From contig PXRG01000017.1 in the NCBI GenBank assembly GCA_003021105.1, forward strand, positions 39,352-103,351: a stretch of 64,000 nt of DNA, read 5' to 3'. Position 1 is the stretch's first letter. Every line of letters starts with the position of its first letter. The position numbers and the translations under genes were made by a program. The notes beneath the pieces were generated by a model. That model saw only the letters and a program-made list of their open reading frames with translations, had not been told where the DNA came from and searched no databases. This DNA is from Halobacteriales archaeon QS_1_68_17. Its GTDB lineage: Archaea > Halobacteriota > Halobacteria > Halobacteriales > Haloarculaceae. Of the stretch, positions 19,728 to 29,298 are shown in pieces.

Positions 19728-20687
19728 ATGACCGACAGGGACATCCTCGTCGCCGGCGAGACGCTGATCGACTTCCTGCCCGGCCGGGCGGGCCCGCTGT
19801 CGGACGTCGAGCAGTTCAGGCGGCGGGCGGGCGGCGCACCGGCGAACGTGGCGGTGGCGCTGGCCCGCCTCGACCGGACGCCCTGGTTCTGGACCCGGGT
19901 CGGCGACGACCCGTTCGGCGACCACCTCGTCGAGACGCTCGACTCCTCCGGCGTTCCCCGCCGGTTCGTCGAGCGCGACCCGACCGCGAAGACCTCGCTG
20001 GCGTTCGTCAGCCACGACGCCGACGCCGACCGCGCGTTCACGTTCTACCGCGACGACACCGCCGACACGCGGCTCGAACCCGGCGGCGTCCCCGACGAGG
20101 CGCTCGACGCCGTCGACTGGGTGTACGTCGGCGGCGTGATGCTGGCCCAGGAACCCGCCCGCGGCGCGACGCTCGATCTCGCCGAGCGCGCCCGCGAGCG
20201 TGGCTGTACGGTCGCGTTCGACCCGAACGCCCGGCCCGAACTCTGGACGCCCGGCGAGTTCGAGACACTGGTCGGCCGGGCGCTCGAACTGGCCGACGTG
20301 GTGAAGGCCACCCCGGCGGACCTGCGCGCGGCCGGGATCGACGCCGACGGCCCCGCGGCGCTCGCCGAGGCAGTCGCCGCGACCGGCCCCCACACCACGC
20401 TGCTGACGCTGGGCGACGAAGGGGCATACGCGCGCTCGACCGACGCCGCGCCCTGGGGGAGCGGCGAGGCGTCCCACCCGGGGTACGCGGTCGATCCCGT
20501 CGACACGACCGGGGCCGGCGACGCGTTCACCGCGGGTGCGATCGCGGCGCTGTCCGACGGCGAACCCCTCGACGAGGTTCTGGCGTTCGCCAACGCCGTC
20601 GCGGCCGTCACCACGACCGCCCCCGGCGCGATGGCGGCGCTGGCCACCCGGGAGGAGGTCGCCCAGTTCCGCACCTCCCGGGACTGA
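19728..20687 (+). CDS. PfkB family kinase, fructokinase-like
   Basis: MTDRDILVAGETLIDFLPG...RRAGGAPANVAVALARL...DTTGAGDAFTAGA. Confidence 0.85.
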   Translation: MTDRDILVAGETLIDFLPGRAGPLSDVEQFRRRAGGAPANVAVALARLDRTPWFWTRVGDDPFGDHLVETLDSSGVPRRFVERDPTAKTSLAFVSHDADADRAFTFYRDDTADTRLEPGGVPDEALDAVDWVYVGGVMLAQEPARGATLDLAERARERGCTVAFDPNARPELWTPGEFETLVGRALELADVVKATPADLRAAGIDADGPAALAEAVAATGPHTTLLTLGDEGAYARSTDAAPWGSGEASHPGYAVDPVDTTGAGDAFTAGAIAALSDGEPLDEVLAFANAVAAVTTTAPGAMAALATREEVAQFRTSRD

Positions 20688-20796
20688 TAGTGATTGTTGG
20701 GACTCTTTACCGCCGAGAAGTCACAATTCGTGGGCTTCAGCCCGCGAACCAACCGTACACGTGACGTGGTAGCGAAAACAATCGCAACAATCACTA
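20688..20796. mobile_element. MITE-B copy 2 (109 bp)
   Basis: tagtgattgttggga ... tcgcaacaatcacta; TGA at 20685-20687 (kinase stop) and 20797-20799. Confidence 0.88.
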
Positions 20797-20926
20797 TGAT
20801 TGCCCGGGCCCGAATATTTCGGGAGTGCTCGCCCGGTTTCGCGCCCCTCGTGACGCCGCCGGGCGTCGGTTCGGACCGCCGCGAGCACCGTGGATCGCGG
20901 CGTCGCCGTGCTCGGGCCGTCACGCC

Positions 20927-21019
20927 CCGGTCCCGCAGGTATAACGCCCTCTGGCGGGACAGTCGGCTTTCTCGCATGGGGCGTCTGGACCCGGTCCCGC
21001 AGGTATAACGCCCTCTGGC
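20927..21019. repeat. 29-bp direct repeat (ccggtcccgcaggtataacgccctctggc) x2, period 64 bp, upstream of 21034 ORF
   Basis: Identical copies at 20927-20955 and 20991-21019. Confidence 0.9.
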
Positions 21020-21033
21020 CCATACCCCGTGGT

Positions 21034-21285
21034 ATGAGCACCGATCGGCTCGACGACGCCGCAGCGGAGACAGAGGAGACGGAAACCTGGCCCGAACTGG
21101 CGATCAGCCTCTACGAACGGCTCACCGGCCGGGGCGCGACCATCTCCTACGAGTTCGAGGACATGGAGATCGAGGTTCCCAACAGGGTCGGCGAGGACGC
21201 CGACCACGCCCACTGGCGGGTCGACGGCACGCTCCGTGTCAGCACTGACGAACGGGAACTGGACGGGACCCCCGACCGGGAGTAA
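21034..21285 (+). CDS. Haloarchaeal hypothetical protein, paralogous core with 21649..21927
   Basis: YEFEDMEIEVPNRVGEDADHAHWRVDGTLRVSTDE. Confidence 0.55.
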   Translation: MSTDRLDDAAAETEETETWPELAISLYERLTGRGATISYEFEDMEIEVPNRVGEDADHAHWRVDGTLRVSTDERELDGTPDRE

Positions 21286-21292
21286 CCCGGCC

Positions 21293-21601
21293 GTGGACGT
21301 CGACGCGGAACTCAGGCTCGAACGGGACGGCACCGAGTTCGGCGTCTGGACCGAGGGGGACCTGCTGGTCGTCGCCGCCCCGTCGTTGCGGGCACTCGGC
21401 GACCTCGCGTCGCTCGAACGGCTCGTCCCGGCCGACGCGCTGGCGACCCGGGTCGGGGCCGTCGAACTCCGCGTGCGCCGTGCGACGGTCGCGCGCATCG
21501 GCGACGGTCCCCCGAGCCGCGTCGCCCGCCGGCTGTTCGGCCTCGACGCGCGCGTCCGCTGGCCGGGCGTGGCCGTCGCGGCGGTCCGGGCGCTGGGGTG
21601 A
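21293..21601 (+). CDS. Haloarchaeal hypothetical protein (GTG start likely)
   Basis: VDVDAELRLERDGTEFGVWTEGDLLVVAAPSLRALGDL..., immediately downstream of 21285. Confidence 0.5.
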   Translation: MDVDAELRLERDGTEFGVWTEGDLLVVAAPSLRALGDLASLERLVPADALATRVGAVELRVRRATVARIGDGPPSRVARRLFGLDARVRWPGVAVAAVRALG

Positions 21602-21648
21602 CGGGGGGACGCGAAACAACAAGGTAGCTGGGGTGTGACTGCCCGCAT

Positions 21649-21927
21649 ATGGATACCGAGACCGGCGACGCCAGCCCCGCCCCGGAGACGTGGCTCGACG
21701 CCATCGACGAGATGTTGGACGAGGGCGTCGACAGCGACGAGGCGGTGACCCTGACCGCCGAGGAACTGACCGTCGACGTGCCGATGGCGTTCGGTGCCGA
21801 CGCCCCGCGGGCGACCTGGCGGTTCGACGGCAGCGTCACGGTCAGCGTCGACGGGATGCGCCGCCCGCTGGCCGGGTGGCTCCGCCTGTGGGCTCGCGGT
21901 CCCCGGTCCGACGACGAGTCGCCCTGA
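21649..21927 (+). CDS. Haloarchaeal hypothetical protein, paralog of 21034..21285
   Basis: LTAEELTVDVPMAFGADAPRATWRFDGSVTVSVDG. Confidence 0.55.
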   Translation: MDTETGDASPAPETWLDAIDEMLDEGVDSDEAVTLTAEELTVDVPMAFGADAPRATWRFDGSVTVSVDGMRRPLAGWLRLWARGPRSDDESP

Positions 21928-21996
21928 GCCGTCCGGTCACCGCCCCGTCACTGCCCCGTCACCGCTACAGCGCCCGATTTCGGGGCCGCTGTCCAG

Positions 21997-22979
21997 TCAT
22001 CGCCACAGGACGCCGTGGCGTTCGATTTCCGGGCCGCCGCCGACCGGTTCGACGGCCGCGGTCGGCCACTCGCCCGTCGCCGACAGCACCTCGGTCCCGT
22101 CGGCGGTCACGAGCACCGTGTCCTCGCTTTTCGCTCCCTGCACGGTGGGGTTCCAGGCGTAGGCCATCGGGAGCGCGACGGGCGCGTCGCCGGCGGGCGT
22201 GGCGATCCACTCCCGCCGGCGGTCCCGCCCTCGCGGCCCGCGTCGCGGGTGGCCGCCAGCGCCGTCGCCTCGACGCGGGCGGCCGCGCGGTGCCGGTCGG
22301 CCAGCCAGTCCGGGGCGTCGAACGCCACCGTCCGGGTGAGGCTGGCGTGGAGGCCGCCGCGGCTCGCGGTCACCGACACGAGCGCGTACTCGCCGAGCGG
22401 CTCGTCTTTCGGGGTGTAGTGGCGGTATGCCCGCGCGCGCTCCCCGCCGCCGACGAGCACGACCGGCGACTCGACGCCGCGCTCGAACAGCCGCCCCCGG
22501 AGGTCGGCCGCGACGGCACGCTCGGCGTCCGTCGCCGCGGCCTCGCGGCAGACCGACTCCACGACCGCCGCACAGTCCGCCGCGAGGTCGCGGTAGCGCG
22601 CAACGTCCCCGTCGGTCAGGGGCTGCCGGAGCGGCGACGCGTCGACCGACGCGAGACCGGGCACGTCGAAGTCCGCGGCGGCCGGGCGCGGCGTGACCGC
22701 GGCGACGGCGTCCGCGAGCGACCGCTCGTACCAGTCGAACGCGACCAGCGACGCGTCGGCCGGCAGTTCCTCGGCCCGCAACCGGGGGGCCTCGATGTTG
22801 CTCGTCACGACCGTCAGCCCCTCGCCGTCGTAGCCCGCGGCCGCCACGCCCGTCGTCCCCGCGCGGTCGACGACGTTGTCCCCGCCGGTCAGCCACGCGA
22901 ACGAACCCGGCCGCGCGAACCAGACCGCCGCCAGGTCCCGTTCGTCGAGGTAGTCGTCCAGCCTGTCCGTCCGGGTCAC
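21997..22979 (-). pseudogene. M24 family metallopeptidase (Xaa-Pro-like) with internal deletion/frameshift
   Basis: N-part in frame of ORF 22107..23573 (VTRTDRLDDYLDERDLAAVWF...ARDAGREGGTAGG). C-part EWIATPAGDAPVALPMAYAWNPTVQGAKSEDTVL...HGVLWR* in frame of ORF 21997..22896. Confidence 0.78.
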
Positions 22980-23103
22980 TGGCCCCACCCCCGCCGGGGC
23001 GGGACTGCGCTCGTTCCGGTCACGGTTGGTTTCGCCGCCCGGAGGCGCATAGTTTATTCGAAATTGAGTAAACTTCTTATCGGAAGCGAACATAGGCGGT
23101 GGT

Positions 23104-24534
23104 ATGGCCACGACGCGACTCCAGCACGACGCGGAACTGTACATCGACGGCGAGTGGGTAGGCTCCGACGGCCACCTGGAGGTGACCGACCTGGCGGACG
23201 GTGGTGTGTTCGCGCGGGTCGCGGCGGCGAGCCCGGAGCAGGCCGAGCGGGCGCTGGCGGCGGCCGACGGGGCCAAGCGGCCGATGCGCGAGACGACCAT
23301 CGTCGAGCGGGTCGAGTGGCTCGAGACCATCGCCGACGAGATCGAGGCCCGGAAGGACACGCTGGCCGAGGTGATCGTCCGGGAGGCCGGCAAGCCGATC
23401 TCCAGCGCCAGGGGCGAGGTGGACTCGGCGGCCGAGCGGTTCCGGCGCGCGGTCGAGGAGGCCCGCGACCAGCAGGGCGAGTTCGTCGAGGGGACGACCG
23501 AGGGCCACGAGGGCTGGCGGGCGATCGTCACGCCCGAGCCCATCGGGACGGTCCTGTGTATCACGCCGTACAACTACCCGCTCTCGACGACGGCGCTCCA
23601 GCTCGCGCCGGCGCTGGCGGCGGGCAACAGCGTCGTCCTGAAGCCGGCGTCGAAGACCCCGATCAGCGCGGCCATCCTCGCGGAGTGCATCGAGGCCGCG
23701 GACCTGCCCGACGGGGCGTTCAATTTCGTGGCGGGCCGCGGCAGCGAGATCGGCGACGTGCTGGCGGGGGACGACCGGGTCAACGCCATCGCCATGACCG
23801 GCTCCTCGGGGGCCGGCAAGCACGTCGCCCGCGAGAGCGGCATCGTCAACCTCCACATGGAACTGGGCGGCAACGCGCCCGCGATCGTCTTCCCGGACGC
23901 CGACCTCTCGGCGGCCGTGAGCAGCTGCGCGAAGGGGTCGTTCAAGTACGCCGGCCAGCGCTGTTCGGCCGTCTCGCGGGTGCTCGCCCACGAGTCGGTC
24001 CACGACGAACTGGTCGACCGGCTCGACGCCGAGATGGACGACTGGGTCGCCGGCGACCTCTTCGAGGAGGAGACGATGTTCGGCCCGCTCATCTCCGAGG
24101 GCCAGGCCGACTGGGTCGAGGAACTCGTCGAGGACGCCGTGGCGAAAGGTGCCGACCTCGTGCGCGGCGGCGAACGCGACGGCCAGTTCTTCGAGCCGAC
24201 GCTTCTGGCGAACGTGCCCCACGACGCCCGCATCGTCCACGAGGAGCAGTTCGGCCCGGTCGCAGTCGTGACCTCCTTCGCCGAGGAACCCGAGGCCGTC
24301 GAGATCGCCAACGGCGGCGACCTCGGGCTCGACGCCGCGGTCTTTACGTCCGACTACGACCGCGCGATGCGGGTCGCGGACGCCATCGAGGTCGGTGCCG
24401 TCCGGATCAACGGCGCGCCCTCCCACGGCCTCGGTGACATCCCCTTCGGCGGCGTCAAGGACTCGGGAATCGGCCGCGAGGGCATCGGCTACAGCATCGA
24501 GGAGTTCACGACCACCAAGAGCATCGTCCTGTAG
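23104..24534 (+). CDS. Aldehyde dehydrogenase, GapN-like
   Basis: ITPYNYPLSTTALQLAPALAAGNSVVLKPASKTP; MELGGNAPAIVF; GQRCSAVSRVL; next to pyruvate kinase. Confidence 0.88.
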   Translation: MATTRLQHDAELYIDGEWVGSDGHLEVTDLADGGVFARVAAASPEQAERALAAADGAKRPMRETTIVERVEWLETIADEIEARKDTLAEVIVREAGKPISSARGEVDSAAERFRRAVEEARDQQGEFVEGTTEGHEGWRAIVTPEPIGTVLCITPYNYPLSTTALQLAPALAAGNSVVLKPASKTPISAAILAECIEAADLPDGAFNFVAGRGSEIGDVLAGDDRVNAIAMTGSSGAGKHVARESGIVNLHMELGGNAPAIVFPDADLSAAVSSCAKGSFKYAGQRCSAVSRVLAHESVHDELVDRLDAEMDDWVAGDLFEEETMFGPLISEGQADWVEELVEDAVAKGADLVRGGERDGQFFEPTLLANVPHDARIVHEEQFGPVAVVTSFAEEPEAVEIANGGDLGLDAAVFTSDYDRAMRVADAIEVGAVRINGAPSHGLGDIPFGGVKDSGIGREGIGYSIEEFTTTKSIVL

Positions 24535-24595
24535 GGGCCCCGTTCCTCCCCGACTGTACCCAACTGCTGAATAGTCTGCCCGGAGAGACCCCGTT

Positions 24596-26380
24596 ATGCG
24601 CAACGCAAAGATCGTCTGTACCCTCGGCCCGGCCTCGGAGACGGCGGCGGAGATCGAGGCCCTCGCCGAGGCCGGGATGTCGGTGGCGCGGCTCAACACC
24701 AGCCACGGCACCCCCGAGAAACACGAGACGCTGATCGAACGGGTCCGGGCGGTCGACGCGGCCACCGACGAACCGCTGGCCGTGATGCTCGACCTCTCGG
24801 GGCCGGAGGTGCGGACGGCCCCGCTCGACGAGCCGATCGCGCTCCGGGAGGGGTCGACGGTCCGCTTTTTCCCGGGCGACACCGCCACCCCCGAGGCCGT
24901 CGGGCTCTCGACGTCCGTCGCGGCCGTCGAACCGGGCGACAGCATCCTGCTCGACGACGGCCGCATCGAGACGACCGTCGAGCGGGTCGAGGGGGAGTCC
25001 GTCCACGCCGTCGTCGAGAACGGCGGGGAACTGTCCGGCCGCAAGGGCGTGAACGTCCCCGGCGTCGACCTGGGTCTCCCGACGATCACCGACTCCGACG
25101 AGCGGCAACTCGACGTGGCCGCCGAGACCGAGGCGGACTTCGTCGCGGCCAGTTTCGTCGGGAGCGGCGAGGACATCTACGAGATCAGCACCGCCCTCGA
25201 GGAGCGTGGGGCCGAGATCCCGGTGATCGCCAAGATCGAGCGGGCCGAGGCCGTCGCCAACCTGGACGAGATCGTCGACGAGGCCTACGGCGTGATGGTC
25301 GCCCGCGGCGACCTCGGCGTGGAGTGTCCCCTGGAGGACGTGCCGCTGATCCAAAAGCGGATCATCCGGAACTGCAACGAGGCGGGCGTGCCCGTGATCA
25401 CGGCCACGGAGATGCTCGACTCGATGGTCCACGAGCGCCGCCCGACGCGGGCGGAGGCCTCGGACGTGGCCAACGCCGTCCTCGACGGGACCGACGCGGT
25501 GATGCTGTCGGCCGAGACGGCGGTGGGCGACCACCCGGTCCGGGTCGTCGAGACGATGGACCGGATCGTCCGGGACATCGAGGACAGCGCGGAGTACGCC
25601 GAGTCCCGCGAACAGCGCGTCCCGGCCGCCGAGGACACCCGCACCGACGCGCTGGCCCGCTCGGCGCGGTACCTCGCCCGGGACGTCGGCGCGTCCGCCG
25701 TCGTCGCGGCCAGCGAGTCCGGGTACACCGCCCTCAAGGCCGCCAAGTACCGCCCGGACATGCCCGTCGTCGCCGCGACGCCGAACGAACCCGTCCGGCG
25801 GCGACTGGCCCTCTCGTGGGGGATCATCCCCAAATCGGTCCCCTACGAGACCGGCGGGGCCGACGCCATCATCCAGGGCGCGGTCCAGGCCGCGCTGGAC
25901 GCGAACGTCGCCGAGGGCGGCGACACGATGGTCGTTCTCTCGGGGATGATGCCCGAACTCGAGGGACTCAACACCGCGAACATGCTCAAGGTTCACGTCG
26001 CCGCCGAGACGCTCGCCTCCGGCCGGTCGGTCGTCGAGGGGCTGGCCACCGGACCGGTCCACCGGGTCCCCGACGGCGACCTCGCGGACGTGCCCGAGGG
26101 GGGTATCGCCGTCGTGCCGGCCGACTTCGACGGCGAGTTCGACGGCGACCTCGCGAAACTGGGCGGCCTCCTCGACGGGCACGCGGGCGTGACCGGCTAC
26201 GCCGTCATCGTCGCCCGGGAACTGGGAATCCCGGCGATCAGCGACGTCACCCTCCCCGAGGACGTCGCGGACGGGACCGTCGTCACGCTCGACGCCGAGC
26301 GCGGCGTCGTCTACGAGGACGCCGTCGGCGAGCGCGGGCGCGAACGGCGGGGCCTCGGCGGCGGTCGGTCCGGGCAATGA
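24596..26380 (+). CDS. pyk: Pyruvate kinase
   Basis: MRNAKIVCTLGPASETAAEIEALAEAGMSVARLNTSHG; VITATEMLDSMVHERRPTRAEASDVANAVLDGTDAVMLSAETAVG. Confidence 0.97.
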   Translation: MRNAKIVCTLGPASETAAEIEALAEAGMSVARLNTSHGTPEKHETLIERVRAVDAATDEPLAVMLDLSGPEVRTAPLDEPIALREGSTVRFFPGDTATPEAVGLSTSVAAVEPGDSILLDDGRIETTVERVEGESVHAVVENGGELSGRKGVNVPGVDLGLPTITDSDERQLDVAAETEADFVAASFVGSGEDIYEISTALEERGAEIPVIAKIERAEAVANLDEIVDEAYGVMVARGDLGVECPLEDVPLIQKRIIRNCNEAGVPVITATEMLDSMVHERRPTRAEASDVANAVLDGTDAVMLSAETAVGDHPVRVVETMDRIVRDIEDSAEYAESREQRVPAAEDTRTDALARSARYLARDVGASAVVAASESGYTALKAAKYRPDMPVVAATPNEPVRRRLALSWGIIPKSVPYETGGADAIIQGAVQAALDANVAEGGDTMVVLSGMMPELEGLNTANMLKVHVAAETLASGRSVVEGLATGPVHRVPDGDLADVPEGGIAVVPADFDGEFDGDLAKLGGLLDGHAGVTGYAVIVARELGIPAISDVTLPEDVADGTVVTLDAERGVVYEDAVGERGRERRGLGGGRSGQ

Positions 26381-27717
26381 CGGACAGGTCCGCCTCCCGT
26401 GCGCTGGCCGGCGAGACCGCCCGCCCGTCGCGCCGTCGGGTCCTCGCCGCCCTCGGTGCGGCCGTCCTCCCGGGCTGTCGCGCCCCCGTTGCCGGCCCGT
26501 CGCTCTCGGCTCCCGACCGGACGATGGTCGACGAGGGGGTCGACCTCGACGCGACCGGCGTCGGCCGCGAGGCGGTCTGGCTCGAGGCCCGGACCGAGGA
26601 CGGCGGCGGCTACGAGTGGGTCGGACGGGCGAAGTTTGCCCCCCAAGACGGCACTGTCGACCCCGCGCGGACGGCCCCGCTGGCGGGGAGCTACGAGGGA
26701 GTCGACCCGATGGGGCTGTTCTGGTCGATGCAACCCGAACGGCTCGACCGGCCGCGGTACCGCAGGGACCAGCGAACCCAGTCGGTCGCGCTCCTGGTCG
26801 TCCCCGAGGACGGGGGCGCGGCGGTCGCGGCGACGACTCTCGACCGCCACCTCGCACACCCGGACAGCGCGGAGACCGACGTCGGGGATCCGGTGGTCGG
26901 GACGCTCGTCGAGGCGCCGGGCGACGGTCCCGGGCCGGGCGTCCTCCTGTTGCACGGGTCGGCCGGCAACCGCCCGGTCGCACAGGCCCGCGTCCTCGCG
27001 GCCCACGGGTTCACGGTCCTCGCTTTGCAGTACGTGTCCCCGGACCATCCGGAACTGCCCGACGCGCTGGTGGAGGTGCCCGTCGAGTACGCCGACCGGG
27101 CCGTGGCGTGGCTGGCCGACCACGACGCGACGACCGCCGACCCGGTCGGCGTCGGCGGCTTCTCGCGTGGCGGCGAACTCGCGCTGTTGCTCGGCACCCG
27201 CCACGAGGTGGGGGCGGTCGTCAACTGGCTCGGCGCGGGGATGCTCTTCCACGCCCACGTGCCCGGCGAACCGCCGCCCGACACGTCGGCCTGGAGCCTC
27301 GACGGCGACCCGCTGGCGGCCGTCCCGCCCGCGGCCACCGCACGGCGCGGGAACCTCGCGGCGGCCTACAGGGACGGACTGGCGCGACTCCCGGAACGGA
27401 CCGTCGCGGCCGCCGAGATCCCCCTCGACGCGGTCGAGGCTCCCATCATCCTGATCTCCGCGGGCGACGACGGCGTGTGGCCCTCGCGGTTCCTGTGTGC
27501 CCGTGCCGCCGCGCGCCTCGACGCGGCGGACTACGACCACCGGTACGAACACCGTACCTACGACGATGCCGGACACGGGATCGGCGTCCCGTACCTCCCG
27601 ACCTGGGAGCGGAGTCCGCGGATCGACCGCGGCGGGACGCGCCGCGGCACCGCCGCGGCCGAAGTCGACGCCTTGCCCCGTGCCGTCGCGTACTTCGACC
27701 GCGGCGCGGGCCGCTGA
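26377..27717 (+). CDS. Alpha/beta hydrolase, acyl-CoA thioesterase/BAAT-like, with Tat-lipoprotein-like N-terminus
   Basis: SRRRVLAALGAAVLPGC; GVGGFSRGGELALLLG nucleophile elbow; DDGVWPS, DAGHGIGVPY. Confidence 0.78.
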   Translation: MTDRSASRALAGETARPSRRRVLAALGAAVLPGCRAPVAGPSLSAPDRTMVDEGVDLDATGVGREAVWLEARTEDGGGYEWVGRAKFAPQDGTVDPARTAPLAGSYEGVDPMGLFWSMQPERLDRPRYRRDQRTQSVALLVVPEDGGAAVAATTLDRHLAHPDSAETDVGDPVVGTLVEAPGDGPGPGVLLLHGSAGNRPVAQARVLAAHGFTVLALQYVSPDHPELPDALVEVPVEYADRAVAWLADHDATTADPVGVGGFSRGGELALLLGTRHEVGAVVNWLGAGMLFHAHVPGEPPPDTSAWSLDGDPLAAVPPAATARRGNLAAAYRDGLARLPERTVAAAEIPLDAVEAPIILISAGDDGVWPSRFLCARAAARLDAADYDHRYEHRTYDDAGHGIGVPYLPTWERSPRIDRGGTRRGTAAAEVDALPRAVAYFDRGAGR

Positions 27718-27895
27718 CCGCCTGGCGATACGGTGAACGCCCGGCGTACGGGCTGTCGACCGCCGGTCGACCGGACGAACGCGGCCTACGCGTCGGCCGC
27801 CCACCCTTCCCGCCGGTCGGAACAAATACACGTTAATTGATCAACTCCTTCGATTTAAAGAAAACTCCTATTAGCATCCCGTACAAAACCCCGCC

Positions 27896-28774
27896 ATGGC
27901 CTACAGCTACGCGGGGGAGGCCCATTCGGCACTTCTGGCGTCCTACCGTTCGGACGAGGAGCCGTTCCCGACCGGGAGTTGCTGGAACTTCCCGCGGCGG
28001 GACTGCGTGCGCGAGGAGGTCGACGTGTTGCGGCGGCTCCTGTTCCCGCGGTGCTGGGATTCGGATTCGCTGATCGAGGACGAGTCGGCGGTCCGCGAGC
28101 TGGTCTCCGAGCTGGGCGAGCTGTTCTACACGGGCATCCGCCCCTACACGGGGGACGACCCCACGGACGCGGTCGACGCCGTCTTGGACCAGTTGCCGGC
28201 CATCCGGGAACTGCTCAAGAAGGACGTCGAGGCCGCCTACAAGGGCGACCCGGCCGCCAAGAGCTACGCGGAGATCATCCGGTCGTACCCGGGCTTTCGG
28301 GCCATCACGGTCCAGCGGATGGCCCACGCCCTCTACGAGGCGGGCGCGCCGGAGTACGCCCGGGAACTCACCGAGTTCGCCAAGACCGACACGGGGATCG
28401 ACATCCACCCCGGGGCCGAGATCGGGGAGTACCTGTTCATCGACCACGGAACCGGCGTCGTCATCGGCGAGACCGCTACCGTCGGCGACTGGGCGCGCAT
28501 CTACCAGAACGTCACCCTCGGCGCGCTCCACTTCGAGGAGGAGGAAGACGAACGGAACATGCTCAAGAAGGGGTACAAGCGCCACCCCGACATCGGCGAT
28601 CACGTCGTGGTCGGGGCCGGGAGCAACATCCTGGGCGCGATCACCATCGGTGACCACGTCAGCATCGGCGCGAACTCCTGGATCACGGAGGACGTTCCCG
28701 ACCACACGACGGTGTACGTCTCCGACCACCCCGAGCAGGAGCGCAAGCGGACTGAATCGGCCCCCCAGGACTGA
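27896..28774 (+). CDS. cysE: Serine O-acetyltransferase
   Basis: TGIDIHPGAEIGEYLFIDHGTGVVIGETATVGDWARIYQNVTLGAL hexapeptide repeats. Confidence 0.9.
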   Translation: MAYSYAGEAHSALLASYRSDEEPFPTGSCWNFPRRDCVREEVDVLRRLLFPRCWDSDSLIEDESAVRELVSELGELFYTGIRPYTGDDPTDAVDAVLDQLPAIRELLKKDVEAAYKGDPAAKSYAEIIRSYPGFRAITVQRMAHALYEAGAPEYARELTEFAKTDTGIDIHPGAEIGEYLFIDHGTGVVIGETATVGDWARIYQNVTLGALHFEEEEDERNMLKKGYKRHPDIGDHVVVGAGSNILGAITIGDHVSIGANSWITEDVPDHTTVYVSDHPEQERKRTESAPQD

Positions 28775-29040
28775 TACTGGTGGCTGTAAGTACGTGAAAA
28801 CTCGAATTGAGAATCCAGGCGGAAAGGGTCTGTATCCGCAGATAGCAGAGACTGTTGAGTAAAAGAAGTCGGTGTGGTGACGTACTCCTCGACGGCGATC
28901 ATGAGCGCCGCGACGAAGAGGAAGCCGGTGCCCAGCGCCGGGCGGCCCTTCAACAGGAAGTCGACGCCGAGCATCGCCACCGGGATGGCGAACACGAGCG
29001 TCGCCGCCAGGCCGAGCGTCCCGAGGATACCACGTCCCAT
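28600..29040 (-). CDS. Small membrane protein (DUF7533-like); native stop lost, reads through MITE-A and antisense cysE
   Basis: MGRGILGTLGLAATLVFAIPVAMLGVDFLLKGRPALGTGFLFVAALMIAVEEYVTTPTS then MITE-encoded FTQQSLLSADTDPF... Confidence 0.6.
   Translation of the reverse strand: MGRGILGTLGLAATLVFAIPVAMLGVDFLLKGRPALGTGFLFVAALMIAVEEYVTTPTSFTQQSLLSADTDPFRLDSQFEFSRTYSHQYQSWGADSVRLRSCSGWSETYTVVWSGTSSVIQEFAPMLTWSPMVIAPRMLLPAPTTT
28775..28867. mobile_element. MITE-A copy 2, right end truncated
   Basis: Starts tactggtggctgtaag directly after cysE stop TGA (28772-28774). Identity to other copies ends at ..taaaagaa. Confidence 0.85.
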
Positions 29041-29298
29041 CTTCCCGGGGTAGCCACCCGACAGACAAAAGCGCCCCGGACCGTTCCGGGACTCGCCGGG
29101 ACGTGCCGGGTTGCGTCCGTCGGGGTTGCCAGCACGTTCGCCCGGCGCTGTCCGGATCGCCGCGCGCCCGCCGGGGTCGTCCGGCACCTCCCAGCGTCGC
29201 CGGCGCGTTCGACCGGTGTCGTGCGACCTGCTCAGCGGGAGCCATCCGGCGCGGCCGAGGGCAGTAGCTTTTCCCCGGCAGGGCGGCTAGGCGCGGCC

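Noticed and set aside
16720-20687. Sugar kinase/alpha-glucosidase block as a novel pathway
   Set aside because: Gene content fits ordinary haloarchaeal sugar catabolism; nothing unusual seen beyond the MITE at the end
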